NCBI GenBank assembly: GCA_019009955.1
Contig: CM032229.1
Span: 82,035,001-82,099,000, forward strand
Direction: 5' to 3'
DNA from: Riptortus pedestris
Taxonomy: Eukaryota; Arthropoda; Insecta; Hemiptera; Alydidae
DNA length: 64,000 bases
The notes under the pieces are model-generated. The model was not told the DNA's origin, did no database searches, and saw only the letters and a list, made by a program, of their open reading frames with translations. The position numbers and the translations under genes are program-made. Positions 1 through 11,092 of the stretch are shown here, piece by piece. Every line of letters starts with the position of its first letter. Within the stretch, counting starts at the first letter, position 1.

Positions 1-170
1 TCTATAAAATATTTGTTGAAATCAATATTTGGAAATTAAGCTTCGAGTAAGATGGTTCATAACAGTTTATGAACAATATGGAATGAGTTGGGGTTTCCTG
101 AAGACTGAAAACTAAAAATTGCAAATATCTCCTTTAATATTTAACTTAGAAGACAAAGGTCATATATAGT
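1..170 (+). repeat. Family B element, internal fragment cut by window edge
   Basis: The first 170 bases match the middle of family B (compare 58395-58520 and 40500-40600). They share a block resembling TTTAAGCTTCGAATAA, then GGGTTTCCTGAAG and a CAAATATCTC motif. Both ends are missing here, so the copy is truncated by the window or by decay. There is no coding capacity. Confidence 0.6.
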
Positions 171-618
171 GGGTTTTTTTTATTTATTTTAGTAATGCTT
201 GTGAGATTTTGTATGCTTCGTTGGTGTATATAGTCTTTAGAGTCAGCAAGTATATTTTATATTTGAGGCTCATATTTCCTCAGAAGGTAATTAGAAAGTA
301 GTTTTTTTCCTCCTACACAATCTCTCTGATATTGAAAATTCAGAAGTTTCTAAAGATATTAAATTTATAACCTATATTTTATCAGGAATTTAATTTAAAG
401 ACTCAACACTTAATGAATGTTCTATTCATTTTAATTCCGAGTTCTCACAAAAGGTCGAATAAAATACAGGTATAAAATTCATTAATCATAACTGTATATC
501 ATTGATAAAAGACTCAAGTTGGAGCAATAGATTAATCAAGGTCTTTAAAATCAATTTCCAAAGAAGGTATTCAAATTTCGGTGCACACACACACAAACAC
601 ATATTATACTACTAAGCA
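171..618. other. Unassigned A+T-rich sequence
   Basis: I see no gene or recognisable repeat here apart from a short CA-rich run near 583-600. Every reading frame is broken by stops. Confidence 0.5.
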
Positions 619-845
619 GGGTCTCAGGTTAGCCACGTGAGTTAAAGCCTTGAGCTTTATCTCATATGGTATACCTAGAGTGGCGAGTTAATTCTCGCCG
701 GGCAAAGGAAATTATTTAGTGACGAAATTCATTAAATAACATCCTAAAATCCCACCCTGGCTAGAAAAGGGTGGTAACCTGTAGATAACCCGTCCCAATT
801 AGCCTAGTTGCAAAAAAGTGGACGTTAATGAATAACAATAATAAT
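619..845 (+). repeat. tRNA-derived SINE (family S1), copy 1
   Basis: The head holds a pol III box A-like motif (GGTTAGCCACGTGAGTTAAA) and a degenerate box B (GAGTTAATTCTCGCC). The body carries CACCCTGGCTAGAAAAGG and AACCTGTAGATAACCCGTC. The end is AGTGGACGTTAATGAATAA followed by an AAT-rich tail. The flanks TACTAAGCA (610-618) and TACTAAGTA (845-853) look like a 9-bp target duplication with one mismatch. The same unit recurs at 4361, 10228, 23923, 31385 (minus), 35300 and 42787. Confidence 0.85.
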
Positions 846-2299
846 ACTAAGTATTTAAATTAAATTAAAAAAATATTTACTAAAATTCTCCTGAATTAAA
901 GACCTCAGTATGCCAAATTGAGCATTAATTTTGTTAACCATTAGAACTGTATGATAGAGCATCGGGGATAAAAATCATAGTTTTTTGACCCCAAATTCCT
1001 TCTTTTTTTTTTTTACCAACTTCGCTTCTACAAAGAACGAGTTAATAAATTAGCCATTTTAACACTTAACGTAGGCACATTCAGAAGGATGATTAGGGTA
1101 GAATGAGGCAGAGTAAGGACAAGCTAAAGCCTCATTCAAGTTGAAGTGAGTTAAGCTTAAAGTTTAGTGCCGTAGGATTGAGAAGGGTCCCCCCAAATCG
1201 GACAGCGATTCTGTAACACACCCCTTCCACCAGGAGTTTCCGCTTTACATTCAGCCTGCTCCATCAACTAGTGAATGAACTGTATTCACTCCAACCGAAG
1301 CATCCCTCTTGGAGGATTTACTCTAGATCAACTCATCAGCCTTATATATTACACTCCCAGAGGGACATCCAACCCCTCTATCTATCCTACAAGCCTTGAT
1401 ATGGTCTGCTCAAAGAAAGATATACATCATGAAACAAACAGGATTAAACTGTCAAAGCCATAATGTTTGAAGGCGTTCACTGAACCTTAGAAAATTGGAA
1501 GTAGGCTAAGAATGGTTCTTGTTGCTTCGGTTACAACGAATATAAGCCGTTTAGAAATACAATTTCAGCTACAGCCGATATTATCTATCAGTGTGCCCCG
1601 AAAAAATATAGTTGCTACCTCAGTGCTGTAAGATCCCTAAAAGGTTGGAAAATTAAAATAAATGCAACTTTACAAAATAATACTATCTAAAAGAAAATTT
1701 TAAATACGGTAAAAACATGATAAATGAAGGAATTAATCAAACAATAATGATCTTTATTGATAGATTGCTCACCATTGATGGCAAAAGCATCTTGATGATC
1801 GACTCGTATAAAACCATGTGTTTGTCACCAGAGCACCTCCAACAACAGCTGATTTCGTCAGATCCTCAACGATTTTTCTTTCTGGGATTGCGAGAAAAAT
1901 TGATAAAGGCAAATTGGTTAAATAAAAGAAAATTTACCATGGATACCCCACCCCTATTATTTATTAACATAATAGTATGTAATGCAGGTAGAGGAAAAAT
2001 GGCCTCACTTCCACAGTAATAAGTTTTTATTGAAGTGACCGAGCCCTTCGAAGCAGTGCATCATCGTCAGTGCCCTGTTGACATAAGAAACCTATCTCTA
2101 ACAATTTATAAAAAAAGTATTACAGAGTCGAATGCATAAAACACTATCTTTCCAAAAACTAAATAAAAACCAAAATACCATCAGAAACCTTTCACTCAAG
2201 CAACTACCAAATTTTTATAAAATAAATAAAACCTAAAGTCAGAACAATAAAAACATCTAAAATACATAACCTTGACTATACTTAAAAGCATAATGTATG
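846..2299. other. Unassigned; one 100-codon open frame
   Basis: No domain or repeat is recognised. An open frame at 1717-2019 (+, 100 codons) begins at an ATG but has no recognisable motif and no supporting context; such lengths occur by chance in A+T-rich DNA. A G-run/C-run patch near 1185-1225 is also unexplained. Confidence 0.4.
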
Positions 2300-3031
2300 T
2301 GTTCAGTCGTCATTTCAATTTGAATCTCCCGCGCTCGCTGAGATCACAAACCCGCCACACATATGCAGATCACCAAGGCTGTGGCCTACAGCGGAAACTC
2401 CTTTGCAGCTCAAGAAGGCATCGGCTAGTTACAAGGATACAGTCAGTTGGTCTTGGACGCTTTTAGGGGTCGTTTCTACGGCCAGTGGGACTTCGCCCCT
2501 CTTCCTCCGCTACAGATAACCGCTTCATAGATCACCGCTCAGTTGGAATTCACCCGTGATAGAGTTACAGTCAGGTTTTCATCTCCCACGAAGCTGCCAT
2601 CCTGTGCGGATCACCGCAACCGGCTGGAAGTCGGATCTTCTACGGAACACAGAACATAGCAACGAAGGAGGACTCCACTTCTAGGAACGTTTTCGTTTTC
2701 CGCAGGTGCCTATTTTAATAATGCTAGCATTATTTGCGCAAATTATCAAATGAGTACTCACACAATATAGGACCTATCGCTTATTCTATGTATATATTTA
2801 TATTGCCGCTAAATTAGTTTATAAAGTTAAGTTCTTTCTGTTTTTTGCTCAACCTCTATTTATAAGGAGTATAACGTGTATTATATGTAGTTTTAGTGAA
2901 TTCAATATACTTGATTCTTAGGAGAACTCACATAATTATTTGTGTTATTTCCCCTCATCTTTCCAATAGAAAATATTAAATATTTCAGTCTAATGCTCTC
3001 TCTTATTCTTGCCTTTAAAAAGCTTCCCGCC
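2300..3031 (+). mobile_element. LTR of an LTR retrotransposon (family L1), 3' truncated
   Basis: This stretch starts with TGTTCAGTCG and aligns end to end with the reverse complement of 8033-8804 and 9179-9921. It shares a GC-rich 5' block (2330-2660), the perfect palindrome AATAATGCTAGCATTATT (2717-2734), a TATA-like tract near 2786, and TTCCCCTCATCTTTCC near 2950. It stops at CTTCCCGCC (about 3031), where the other copies run on to CCCCAACA, so the last ~30-60 bases of the LTR are lost. No primer-binding site or gag follows. The 5-bp duplication cannot be tested because the right end is missing. Confidence 0.75.
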
Positions 3032-3294
3032 ATTACAGTATGCAAATTCTTAGCTGCTCAAAAGAGAAGAAGAGACCTACTGACTGTCCTGGATGTTGAC
3101 CTGACGGGCGTTAGGGCCAGACTTTAGCGAGCATTCGTCACCTTTAATATTAGTGTTTCTCTTCCACGTTAGAAGATCCAATCTCATCCCAATGCCATCA
3201 AACCTATATATTTTCCTTCCATTATGTAGGAAATTCAACGCCTCCACCTGTAACGAACCCCGGTCGTGGTATTCCGTCACCTGGTGCTTCTTCA

Positions 3295-3478
3295 TTTCAC
3301 TTTTTGTGGAAATGGTCCTTGATCATGGTCTTCATTTGCCTACCACTCTGCCCAACGCATGTAGCTTCACAGGAAGGGCAGGATATCCGGGCAGACTTCT
3401 GACGTTTCCAAAGAGGGGACGCGATCTTAGAGAGTTTTCTTGCTCTGGTAAGTCGTCTTGGTGACTGCTTTTCGCAAC
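3295..3478 (-). pseudogene. Possible GIY-YIG nuclease remnant (Penelope-like)
   Basis: Read on the minus strand, one frame gives a stretch containing SCPSCEATCVGQSGRQ followed by MKTMIKDHFHKK and a stop. It resembles the pattern C..C...Y(I/V)G(Q/E)(T/S)GR...(T)R(I/L)K(E/D)H found in GIY-YIG nuclease domains of Penelope-like elements. The tyrosine of the YVG core reads as cysteine, which would inactivate it. An overlapping 72-codon minus frame (3077-3295) directly downstream has no recognised domain. The match rests on short motif resemblance only and could be coincidence. Confidence 0.35.
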
Positions 3479-4360
3479 AAGTTGTTTATTTTCTTTGAGA
3501 GACGCTTAATGAAGCGAATGGTAAGTGGGTACACGGGCTTATTACTCATTTTGTTGGTGGCAGTGATTTTCACTTCTCTCAATGTTTTCAGGATTAATAA
3601 CATGTAAATTAATAATTAATTGACCAATGATTTACCATTGTTGTTTTTTGATTTAAATATGATTATTCCATAACGATGTAAAGTGATACTGCAAGAGCTT
3701 CAAAGTAGGAATCAGTCGAAATTAGGTCTCGTAGAGAACTGATTTGGTAGTTTTCGAATTGAGGAAAGCTGATTGAGCTGGAAAGAGAGAGAAGGGTTGA
3801 GGGCACTCGAGAGTCGAAATGAAGTTTACTGATGAGAAAGTTATAATTGAGTGGGAGGGCGTTCACTCGAGAGAGTAGTATAATCAAGTGATATGAACCA
3901 AGAACTCCAAATATCGTCTTTCAGCCATTAATGAGACTACCATTACCAATTAAACCGAGAGGAAGGTTTGCTGTCTACCATTTCACGTACGTAGAAATAC
4001 AGTTATGCAGGGGCTAAGTGAATAAGTGTGTACTACTCTCTCGCATTGACCTTCTAGATTGAACGTTCACTCCAACTGAGTCAGCCGGTTCTCTTCATTT
4101 CAACTAATGCTCTACACCATTTTTCAGGTTAGTCAGTTAGGGATTCACCCGCCCGAAGTGCCCTAACTAGCACAACATGTCCTATTTAACAGAGATGCCA
4201 TGCTCGACATACGCCATAGCAGGTTGTGCTTGCTTCTGAACTACTATCTCTGCTGCTCTCGCACTGCTCTAAATATCCTTCTCAAGGCTGCTTGAATAAA
4301 ACGAATTTTGACCTGCAATTTCGAACTATGCATTAGTCTGATATCTAATCTGTTTAATTA
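3479..4360. other. Unassigned
   Basis: No coding region or repeat is recognised. The text TTATGCAGGGGCTAAGTG near 4004 faintly resembles the family B terminus but is too weak to call. Confidence 0.4.
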
Positions 4361-4591
4361 GGTGTCTCAGTTTAGCCATGTGAGTTAAAGCGTTGGCCTT
4401 AATCTCATATGGTGAACCTAGAATGGCGAGTTTGATCCCCTCCTGGGCAACAGGAATTCATTTAGCGACAAATTCAATAAATAAAATCCTTAGTTCAACC
4501 CTGGCTAGAAAAGACTTGTAACCTGTCGATACCATACAACAATTAGACGTAGTAGAAAAGAAAGTGGACGTTAATAAATAATAATAATAAT
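4361..4591 (+). repeat. tRNA-derived SINE (family S1), copy 2
   Basis: This copy has box A-like TTTAGCCATGTGAGTTAAAG, a weak box B (GAGTTTGATCCCC), the conserved body CACCCTGG-like/GCTAGAAAAG/TGTAACCTGTCGATA, and AGTGGACGTTAATAAATAA with an AATAAT tail. It is more diverged than the copies at 10228 and 35300. No convincing target duplication is visible. Confidence 0.8.
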
Positions 4592-4751
4592 CTGAGGAAC
4601 TAAAAATTGTATTTACAAAACGCATGCGACTTATACTTAGCGGTTACTTAAAGGGCGGATTTGAAATAAAAGCTATAAATAGGCGAAGGCCATTCCATCA
4701 TTACTTTATAGCTTTGGAGTAATTACTTGGTCGAACACTTTTTTAAATGAA

Positions 4752-5753
4752 ATGGATAGGCTCGAAAGATCTGAAATGACGAAAGCTCGCATGCATCATC
4801 TTACATCTTCAATGGCTAGACTGAGGTCTCATTATTATCAAAATTTATGTCTTTCCAAGGTAAATTATCTTTGGACCTACATAGGACAAAGTAAGAACCG
4901 AGTCTTTAGGGAAATTATTAAGTTAGATAAAGGATCTACAGCCTTAAAATTGAAATTGAATAACGGCTGAAAATCGATGCCTATTAGAATGACAGTACAG
5001 AGAGCTCCATGGCAGTTATTGCAATCGGTTGTTTGAGTCGGAAATCGATATGAAACGTCTGTCAAAATGCTAACTTCTGGACATCTATTTTCAGAAACCG
5101 AAGGGGTATTTGATGGCTCTCTAGGATCAACTCATTGCGAGCAGACCCTACAGACGGCATGTGGTGAATGTTAATATTTTTGGAAGATGTAGATATAACG
5201 GCAGGATGTGAGATACTGGCTGCTTACTGCGGCACAATAATGTAGCTAACATATTTCACCAAGGAAATTTAAAGAAACTCGGTATGGTTGACAGCGAAGC
5301 TACCCATCACTATAAGCCTCACAAATTAATTGAAAAGAGTAATATAAAAATGTATTGTGATGATGTAATGCTAACCGACCATACTGACCACCAAAACAAG
5401 CCGGACATTCTCATTGTTAGTAAAGAAAAAAAAACGCAGATATTATTGATATTTCTATACGAAATGGTGACAATGTACCGAACAATTACCGAGAAATTAG
5501 TAAAATATGAAATCATAGCTGCAGAACTGAAAGAGCTGTACAAATTAGAATCAGCTAGAGTTACTGCCATTGTTATTTCTACAAACGGACTTGTGCCTAA
5601 AAATACGGTCAAAAGTGTAAAATATTTAAATTTGTGTGACGAGATAATAAGACATAAAAATTGGTATTATTAGATACTGCTAGGATAGTAAGGGATTTCC
5701 TGAATGCCAAATTAAGTGACCCTTTTTACCCGTTGGATGAATATTTCAGATAA
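4752..5753 (+). pseudogene. LINE-type retrotransposon, C-terminal domain remnant
   Basis: This region decodes, across several frameshifts and stops, to the C-terminal part found after the reverse transcriptase in a common invertebrate LINE type. The pieces lie in the expected order: AIIKLDKG-like REIIKLDKGSTALKL (about 4910-4950); SGHLFSETEG (5076-5106); a degraded zinc-finger segment with GRC (about 5180); HHYKPHKLIEK (5305-5340); NKPDILIVSKEKK (5395-5435); VTAIVISTNGLVPK (5562-5602); and LLDTARIVRDFLNAKL (about 5665-5715), ending at a stop at 5751-5753. The longest intact piece is 5284-5673 (129 codons). The reverse transcriptase itself is absent, so this is a dead 3' fragment. It belongs to a different lineage from the LINEs at 54-56 kb and 62-64 kb. 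The exact clade is uncertain. Confidence 0.7.
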
Positions 5754-6329
5754 AAATATATCAAGGAAACTGAGAATAACCCCCCCCCTCATATAAATAA
5801 TCTGTCTAATTAATCTCAGTAAAAATTGAAAACTAAAATCAAATCAATGGAACGACTCATCCAGCGAAACCCCTTTTCATCATTCGTTGAACTCCACGTC
5901 ATTCCCTTTGTAAAATATTTATGCAAATAAAACATTCAGTAAAATAGCAAATAGTGGCAAAATGTTGTAAAAAATAAAAGTAACTATGTTGTACATTGAT
6001 TTACAACAAATTAGTAGGACAGAAAAGAGCAGCTAAATAAATATATATCTATTTTATTTTACTTATATCTTCAACGTCATGATGAACTTTACAACTGAGC
6101 AGTTTGTTTAAAAATCATAACATTATTTCATATTCTTATAACACGTAATATCTACTTATTGCACATTAATACTTTCCAGGCAACACAATCTAATATAAAA
6201 TAATTATATTCTGATTCTTCATGTCAGGCAATTAATTTAAAAAATGATTCCTATTTTTCTGTAATAATTCTTCTTTTTTTAAAAAAAAAACTTGTTTGAA
6301 GCACTTGATTTTATGTTCTGACGAATATA
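5754..6329. other. Unassigned A+T-rich sequence
   Basis: Low-complexity A+T-rich sequence with an A-run/T-run pair near 6273-6290. It may include the 3' untranslated tail of the LINE remnant upstream. I see nothing else. Confidence 0.4.
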
Positions 6330-6334
6330 CTCGT

Positions 6335-6505
6335 TAAGACTCCCACTAATCCATAAGCACTGTGACACTAGCGCTCTGTTAGCGAACTCGTGAGCCGATG
6401 TTCTCCCTTGGTGGGGATCTAATCTGCGCCTATTTTCCTACAGCTTACAGACGGTAGCGGTAGATATACCCACGCTTTAACCCGCTCGGCCACTGGCCCC
6501 CCGAA
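6335..6505 (-). repeat. tRNA-Ser/Leu-like SINE head (family S2)
   Basis: On the minus strand the sequence carries CAGTGGCCGAGCGGGTTAAA (about 6476-6495), a near-perfect class II tRNA box A region, followed about 60 bases on by GATTAGATCCCCACC (6410-6425), a degraded box B. The acceptor stem does not close as a tRNA and the sequence continues into unrelated DNA. I therefore read it as a SINE head or tRNA pseudogene, not a functional tRNA. It is not the same family as S1. Confidence 0.55.
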
Positions 6506-8027
6506 CATCATTAGCGTGCAATGAAGGTTCCGTGGTATTTTCCAAATAGGGTAGGTTTTAGTCTTAGTGCCTGTTCCTTACAATCCTAGAAAAACTAGCA
6601 TTTCATTTAATTTGTTTGGTGCGGTATATAATACCAGAAGTATATTTAAATAATTTTAAAATTAAAATTTGAAAAAGAGGTAGAGAAATATTCAACATCC
6701 CAGAACCAATAAATAGAAACCGCAATAAGAACCCATTGGTACTTGTGAGAAATAAAATCACATTGAGCAGTTTTATTAACAATTATAAACACATAATAAT
6801 TGTGAAACATAAAATAGTGGACTTTGGGTCACAAGAGTTGAAATCCACAAATTTCTCAAGCAAGTATTGTAAAAGTGAAACACAATAAAAATCTTTCATG
6901 ACCAGAAAAAAAATAGGTTAACCTTTACCAACAACCGTAAGATGTTTGACAGTTAGGAGTAGTGCACTTGATATTATTATAATTTGTTAGCATTTTGCTT
7001 GAAGGTACGTACAGATTTAATATCACTTGTAGACAATGGGTAAGTATTTATAGAAACACTGTTTATTCCTTCACATTATAATAAACCTACATGTTTTATT
7101 TTCCTCACTTCAGCCCCTCATCAGGATTACAATGTCCATAGTACTAAAAGCGGCGTCTAACTAATAAAGAAAACAACATGTAACCTCAATGTAGAATATG
7201 TAAATTCACCAAGAGAGAAATAAATAATATATTGTATATCCACTAGCACATCTATATTGCAAATAGTACATTTATGGCATAGTTAACGTAAATTTTATAT
7301 AACAATTACCTGAACTTCTAGTCTGATCTCTTAACAAATTAATTTATTTATTGGATAAGAGAGGTTTAGATGAAAATAACTTTGAGAAAATCCATGAATT
7401 AGCATGACATTTTTGTATAGAATAAAATCTCTTCATTGGTCTTTACTTTCTAAATCTAGAGACAGCATTGGTTCCTTAGAGTAAAAATTTCTCTTTAGTA
7501 GTAATGGGGCATGATTCAACCGTAGGTCTTAGAAATTAAAATACTTCTTTATTCGTTTACGCAGTTGCACTTAACACTTTGAAATGGTAATTGGTCTTAT
7601 GAATGTAGGATGAGATAAATTGCTACGGGAATCCATCCTTTGCATTTCTTTCCTGTTAGTATCAAACTGTATTGCGATAACAAGTCACTGTTGACTGGAA
7701 GAGGCAGAATTCTTAAGTGTCCTAATACTGCTGTTCAAGATAGTTCGTTAGAGAACAGTTTCACGCGTATATCATAGATGGAAACAGCTGCCCGAAGGAA
7801 TTGGAAGGAGAAATTATTTTGTATATGTTGTATTGATAGTTTGGAAGAAACGCTCCGTCTGTAAATATTTAGTAGATTAGTTTTATTTCAGAGAAAATGT
7901 TTTCACCTTCCGGCACTCTAGTCAGTATATAGCCCCGGGAATTTATGGGTCCAGTACTTTCCCAGCTATGCTCCAGAAATGAATACTCAGCTATCAGAAA
8001 CCCCTTCTCTATAAGCTTTTATTAATA
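6506..8027. other. Unassigned A+T-rich sequence
   Basis: No gene or repeat family is recognised over about 1.5 kb. All frames are short. Confidence 0.4.
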
Positions 8028-8032
8028 GTGCT

Positions 8033-8804
8033 TGTTGGGGCGTGCGGTAAGCTTTTGCGGTAATAATAGAAAATGTCGGCACCAAAATGTTTTGGCGGGA
8101 AGCTTTTAAAGGCGAGAATAAGAGAGAGCATTAGACTGAACCATTTTGTATTTCTATTGGAAAGATGAGGGGAAATAACACAAATAACTATTTGAGTTCT
8201 CCTAAGAATCAAGTATATTGAATTGATTAAAACTACATATAATACACGTTATAAATAGAGGTTGAGCAAGAAACAGAAAGAACTTAACTTTATAAACTAA
8301 TTTAGCGGCAATATAAATATATACATAGAATGAGCGATAGGTCCTATATTGTGTGAGTACTCATTTGATAATTTGCGCAAATAATGCTAGCATTATTAAA
8401 ATAGGCACCTGCGGGAAACGAATACGTTCCTAGAAGTGGAGTCCTCCTCCGTTGCTATTTTCTGTGTTCCGTAGAAGATCCGACGTCCAGCCGGTTGCGG
8501 CGATCAGCACAGGATGGCAGCTTTGCGGGAGATGAGAAACTGACTGTAACTCTATCACGGGTGAATTCCAACTGATCGGTTATCTATGAAGCGGTTATCT
8601 GTAGCGGAGGGAGAGGGGCAAGGCCCCACTGGCCGTAGGAACGACCGCAGCGAGCGTCCAAGACCAACTGACTGTATCCTTGTAACTAGCCGATGCCTTC
8701 TTGAGCTGCAAAGTAGTTTCCGCTGTAGGCCACGGCCTTGGTGATCTGCATATGTGTGGCGGGTTTGTGAACTCAGAGATTCAAATTGAAATTACGACTG
8801 AACA
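8033..8804 (-). mobile_element. Solo LTR (family L1) with 5-bp target duplication
   Basis: The unit is bounded by TGTTGGGGCG on the left and GACTGAACA on the right, so read on the minus strand it runs TGTTCAG...CCCCAACA, the TG...CA ends of an LTR. It is flanked by an exact 5-bp duplication, GTGCT, at 8028-8032 and 8805-8809. It matches 2300-3031 (inverted) and 9179-9921 throughout, including the palindrome AATAATGCTAGCATTATT (8380-8397). No internal gag-pol region is attached, so it is a solo LTR, the expected product of LTR-LTR recombination. At about 772 bp it is long for such LTRs. The superfamily (Gypsy or BEL) cannot be decided without internal sequence. Confidence 0.9.
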
Positions 8805-8809
8805 GTGCT

Positions 8810-9173
8810 ACTATCAAATTAAAAATGTTTTAATAATGAATTCATCATTATCTCGATCTAAAGGGTACACCAATAGTTGTGTTTTTCAGAAGCTGTTATT
8901 TGCATATTACTATAGCCACTAAAATCAATAAGATGCCTTGATGTCTTCAAAATAGGGTTTCCTAGGACTCGCTCTTCACCTATGACCAACCAAGGACCTT
9001 ACCGTCAAATATATATGATTTACCCAAGAAGATTCACTCTCTTTTCTCCATGGCCTTGAGGAGACGAGTGCTTTCATTTACCTCATTTAGAAATTGAAGT
9101 TTCAACAGCAAACAATTATTTTGTTATCCATGTTTACATGTTTATTATCAATTGTACACAGCAAATCTATTAA
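8810..9173. other. Spacer between two solo LTRs
   Basis: No gene or repeat is recognised. This is not the inside of a provirus: each flanking LTR has its own distinct target duplication, so they are independent insertions. Confidence 0.6.
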
Positions 9174-9178
9174 GTATT

Positions 9179-9921
9179 TGTTAGGGCGTGCGGTTAGCAT
9201 TTGCGGTAATAAAAATAGTGCTATTTCGGCACCAAAATGTCGGGGCGGGGAAGCTTTTTAGTCCCGGGTTTCGGCACCAAAATGTAAAGGCGGGAAGCTT
9301 TTTAAAGGCAAGAATAAGAGAGCATTAGACTGAAATATTTACTATTCTTCTGGAAAGATGAGGGGAAATAATACAAGTCACTATTTGAGTTCTCCAAAGA
9401 ATCAAGTATATTGAATTGATTAAGCAACATATAATACACTTTATAGATATAGAGGTTGAAAAAGAAACAAAAGGAAACTTAACTTTATAAAATAATTCAG
9501 CGGCAAGCCAATAATATATATACAATAGAATGATCGATCGGTCCTATAATGTGTGAGTACTCATTTAATAATTTGCGTAGATAATGCTAGCATTATTAGA
9601 AGTAGGTACCTGCGGGAAACATATACTTTCCTTGAAGTGGAGTCTTCTTCCGTTGTTATTTTCTGTGTTCCCTATAAGATTCTGTCTTCTAGCTGGTTGC
9701 GGTGATCCGTATATGATGGTAGCTTTGCGGGAGATGAAAGATTAACTATAACTCTGTAACGGGTGAATCCCAACTGAACTGGTCCGCTTGAAACCAGCCG
9801 GTGCCTTCTTGAGCTGCAACGTAGTTTCCGCTGTAGGCCACAGCCTTGGTGATCTGCATGTGTGTGACGGGTTTGTGAACTCAGCGAGCGCGGGAAATTC
9901 AATTTAAAAGACGACTGAACA
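9179..9921 (-). mobile_element. Second solo LTR (family L1) with its own 5-bp duplication
   Basis: Bounded by TGTTAGGGCG and GACTGAACA, with GTATT at 9174-9178 and again at 9922-9926. It is colinear with 8033-8804 but clearly diverged. It contains an extra internal duplication of the CGGCACCAAAATGT block (about 9229-9285) and lacks a GC-rich segment present in the other copies. Orientation is the same as the 8033 copy. Confidence 0.9.
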
Positions 9922-9926
9922 GTATT

Positions 9927-10214
9927 AATAAATTAAATTAATTATTCCGGCCCAGAAATCTATGAAATAGTGTTTATACTAGATAGAGTTATCCCGCTTT
10001 AGTTCATAAATTGAGATGAATTATCGCTCTTCAAAGGATCTCTCTGAGAGGGTTGAGAGAAGAGTTTTTAGTAAAACCAGTACGAGTAGCTGACTACTAA
10101 CCTCTACTAGTTTAACCAATATTAACCTCTCCTATATAATTAAATTTTCTTCAGCAATGTGATTACACAAACCGACTTAATAAATTTAGTTGGTACGCTT
10201 TTGATCTCATCTTT
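9927..10214. other. Unassigned
   Basis: Nothing recognisable; a short stretch between the solo LTR and the next SINE. Confidence 0.4.
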
Positions 10215-10227
10215 ATATGTGTAATTC

Positions 10228-10457
10228 GGGGCTCAGGTTAGCCATGCGAGTTAAAGCGTTGACCTTTATCTCACATGGCAAACTTGGGGTGGCGAGTTCG
10301 ATTCGCGCCTGGGGAAAGGAAATTATTTAGCGTCGAAATTCATTAAATAACATCCTAAAATCCCACCCTGGCTAGAAAAGGGTGGTAACCTGTAGATAAC
10401 CCGTCCCGATTAGCCTGAGCTGCACCAGGTGGGCGTTAATAAATAATAATAAGAATA
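10228..10457 (+). repeat. tRNA-derived SINE (family S1), copy 3, with 13-bp target duplication
   Basis: This is one of the best copies. It has box A-like GGTTAGCCATGCGAGTTAAA, box B GAGTTCGATTCGCGCC, the body CACCCTGGCTAGAAAAGG, and GTGGGCGTTAATAAATAA with an AATAAGAAT tail. It is flanked by an exact 13-bp duplication ATATGTGTAATTC (10215-10227 and 10458-10470), proof of a target-primed insertion. The right duplication overlaps the first two bases of the Helitron-like element that starts at 10469, so the SINE came second. Confidence 0.92.
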
Positions 10458-10468
10458 ATATGTGTAAT

Positions 10469-11086
10469 TCTACAGCACTAGTGTATGTCACTGAACTCCT
10501 CCTAAACGGCTGGACCGATTTGAATGAATTTTTTTGTATGCGTGTACGCCCTGGATTGTTTAGAATCACAAATTAGCCCGGCAGATGGAGCATTGTGGGG
10601 GTTGTAAGGGAGGCCTAAAATTTAAAATAGCGATATTTCGTTTCCTATTGGTTTATTGGCAAATATGCACAGGTTAAAATCTATTTATTTTGTTATTTAG
10701 AGTAAATTCTGTTTGATTCATTTTTATCACATAACAAAGTATAAAAAAGATATGCACTAAAAAATTAAAGTGTGAGCCATCAATTTTATTGGGCACTAGC
10801 GATTGAACCGAACTTAACAAAACTCTATATGTAAATTAGTATTAATTCTTCCATGATTATAAGTTATATTAAATTTTTTAGGTTCGAACGGAAGTGGGGG
10901 TTATTAGGGTGGCCTGGATAAAAAATTCGCGATATTTCATTTTCTATTTGTTTTTAGGCAAACGTGCACATAAAAGTTTTTTTTTTGAGTCATTAAAAGT
11001 ATCTTCTGTTTTAAACATAATATTATTAAATTTAACATCCTAATAGGTTGAAATATCATGCAGGACAACGTCTTCGGGTCCGCTAG
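10469..11086 (+). mobile_element. Non-autonomous Helitron-like element
   Basis: It begins with TCTACAGCACTAG, followed by ACTCCTCCTAAACGGCTGG and CCGATTTGAATGAA, text typical of insect Helitron 5' regions. It ends with a small hairpin (GGAC...GTCC, about 11062-11080) just before GCTAG at 11082-11086. No open frame is present, so it depends on an autonomous partner. The bases TGTAAT occur on both sides (10463-10468 and 11087-11092), which is not expected of a Helitron and may be chance. A degraded relative lies at 36690-37250, sharing the text around CAATTTTATTGGGCA. Confidence 0.65.
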
Positions 11087-11092
11087 TGTAAT

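Noticed and set aside
6410..6505. A functional tRNA-Ser/Leu gene
   Set aside because: Box A is good but the acceptor stem does not pair, box B is degraded and no cloverleaf closes. The same holds for 52085-52165 and 41340-41470.
8033..9921. A short provirus with two LTRs
   Set aside because: The two LTRs have different 5-bp duplications (GTGCT and GTATT) and the 370 bp between them encodes nothing.
10463..11092. TGTAAT flanks as proof of a 6-bp target duplication
   Set aside because: Helitrons do not duplicate their target, the sequence is A+T-rich and short, and the SINE insertion overlaps the same bases; kept only as a note.
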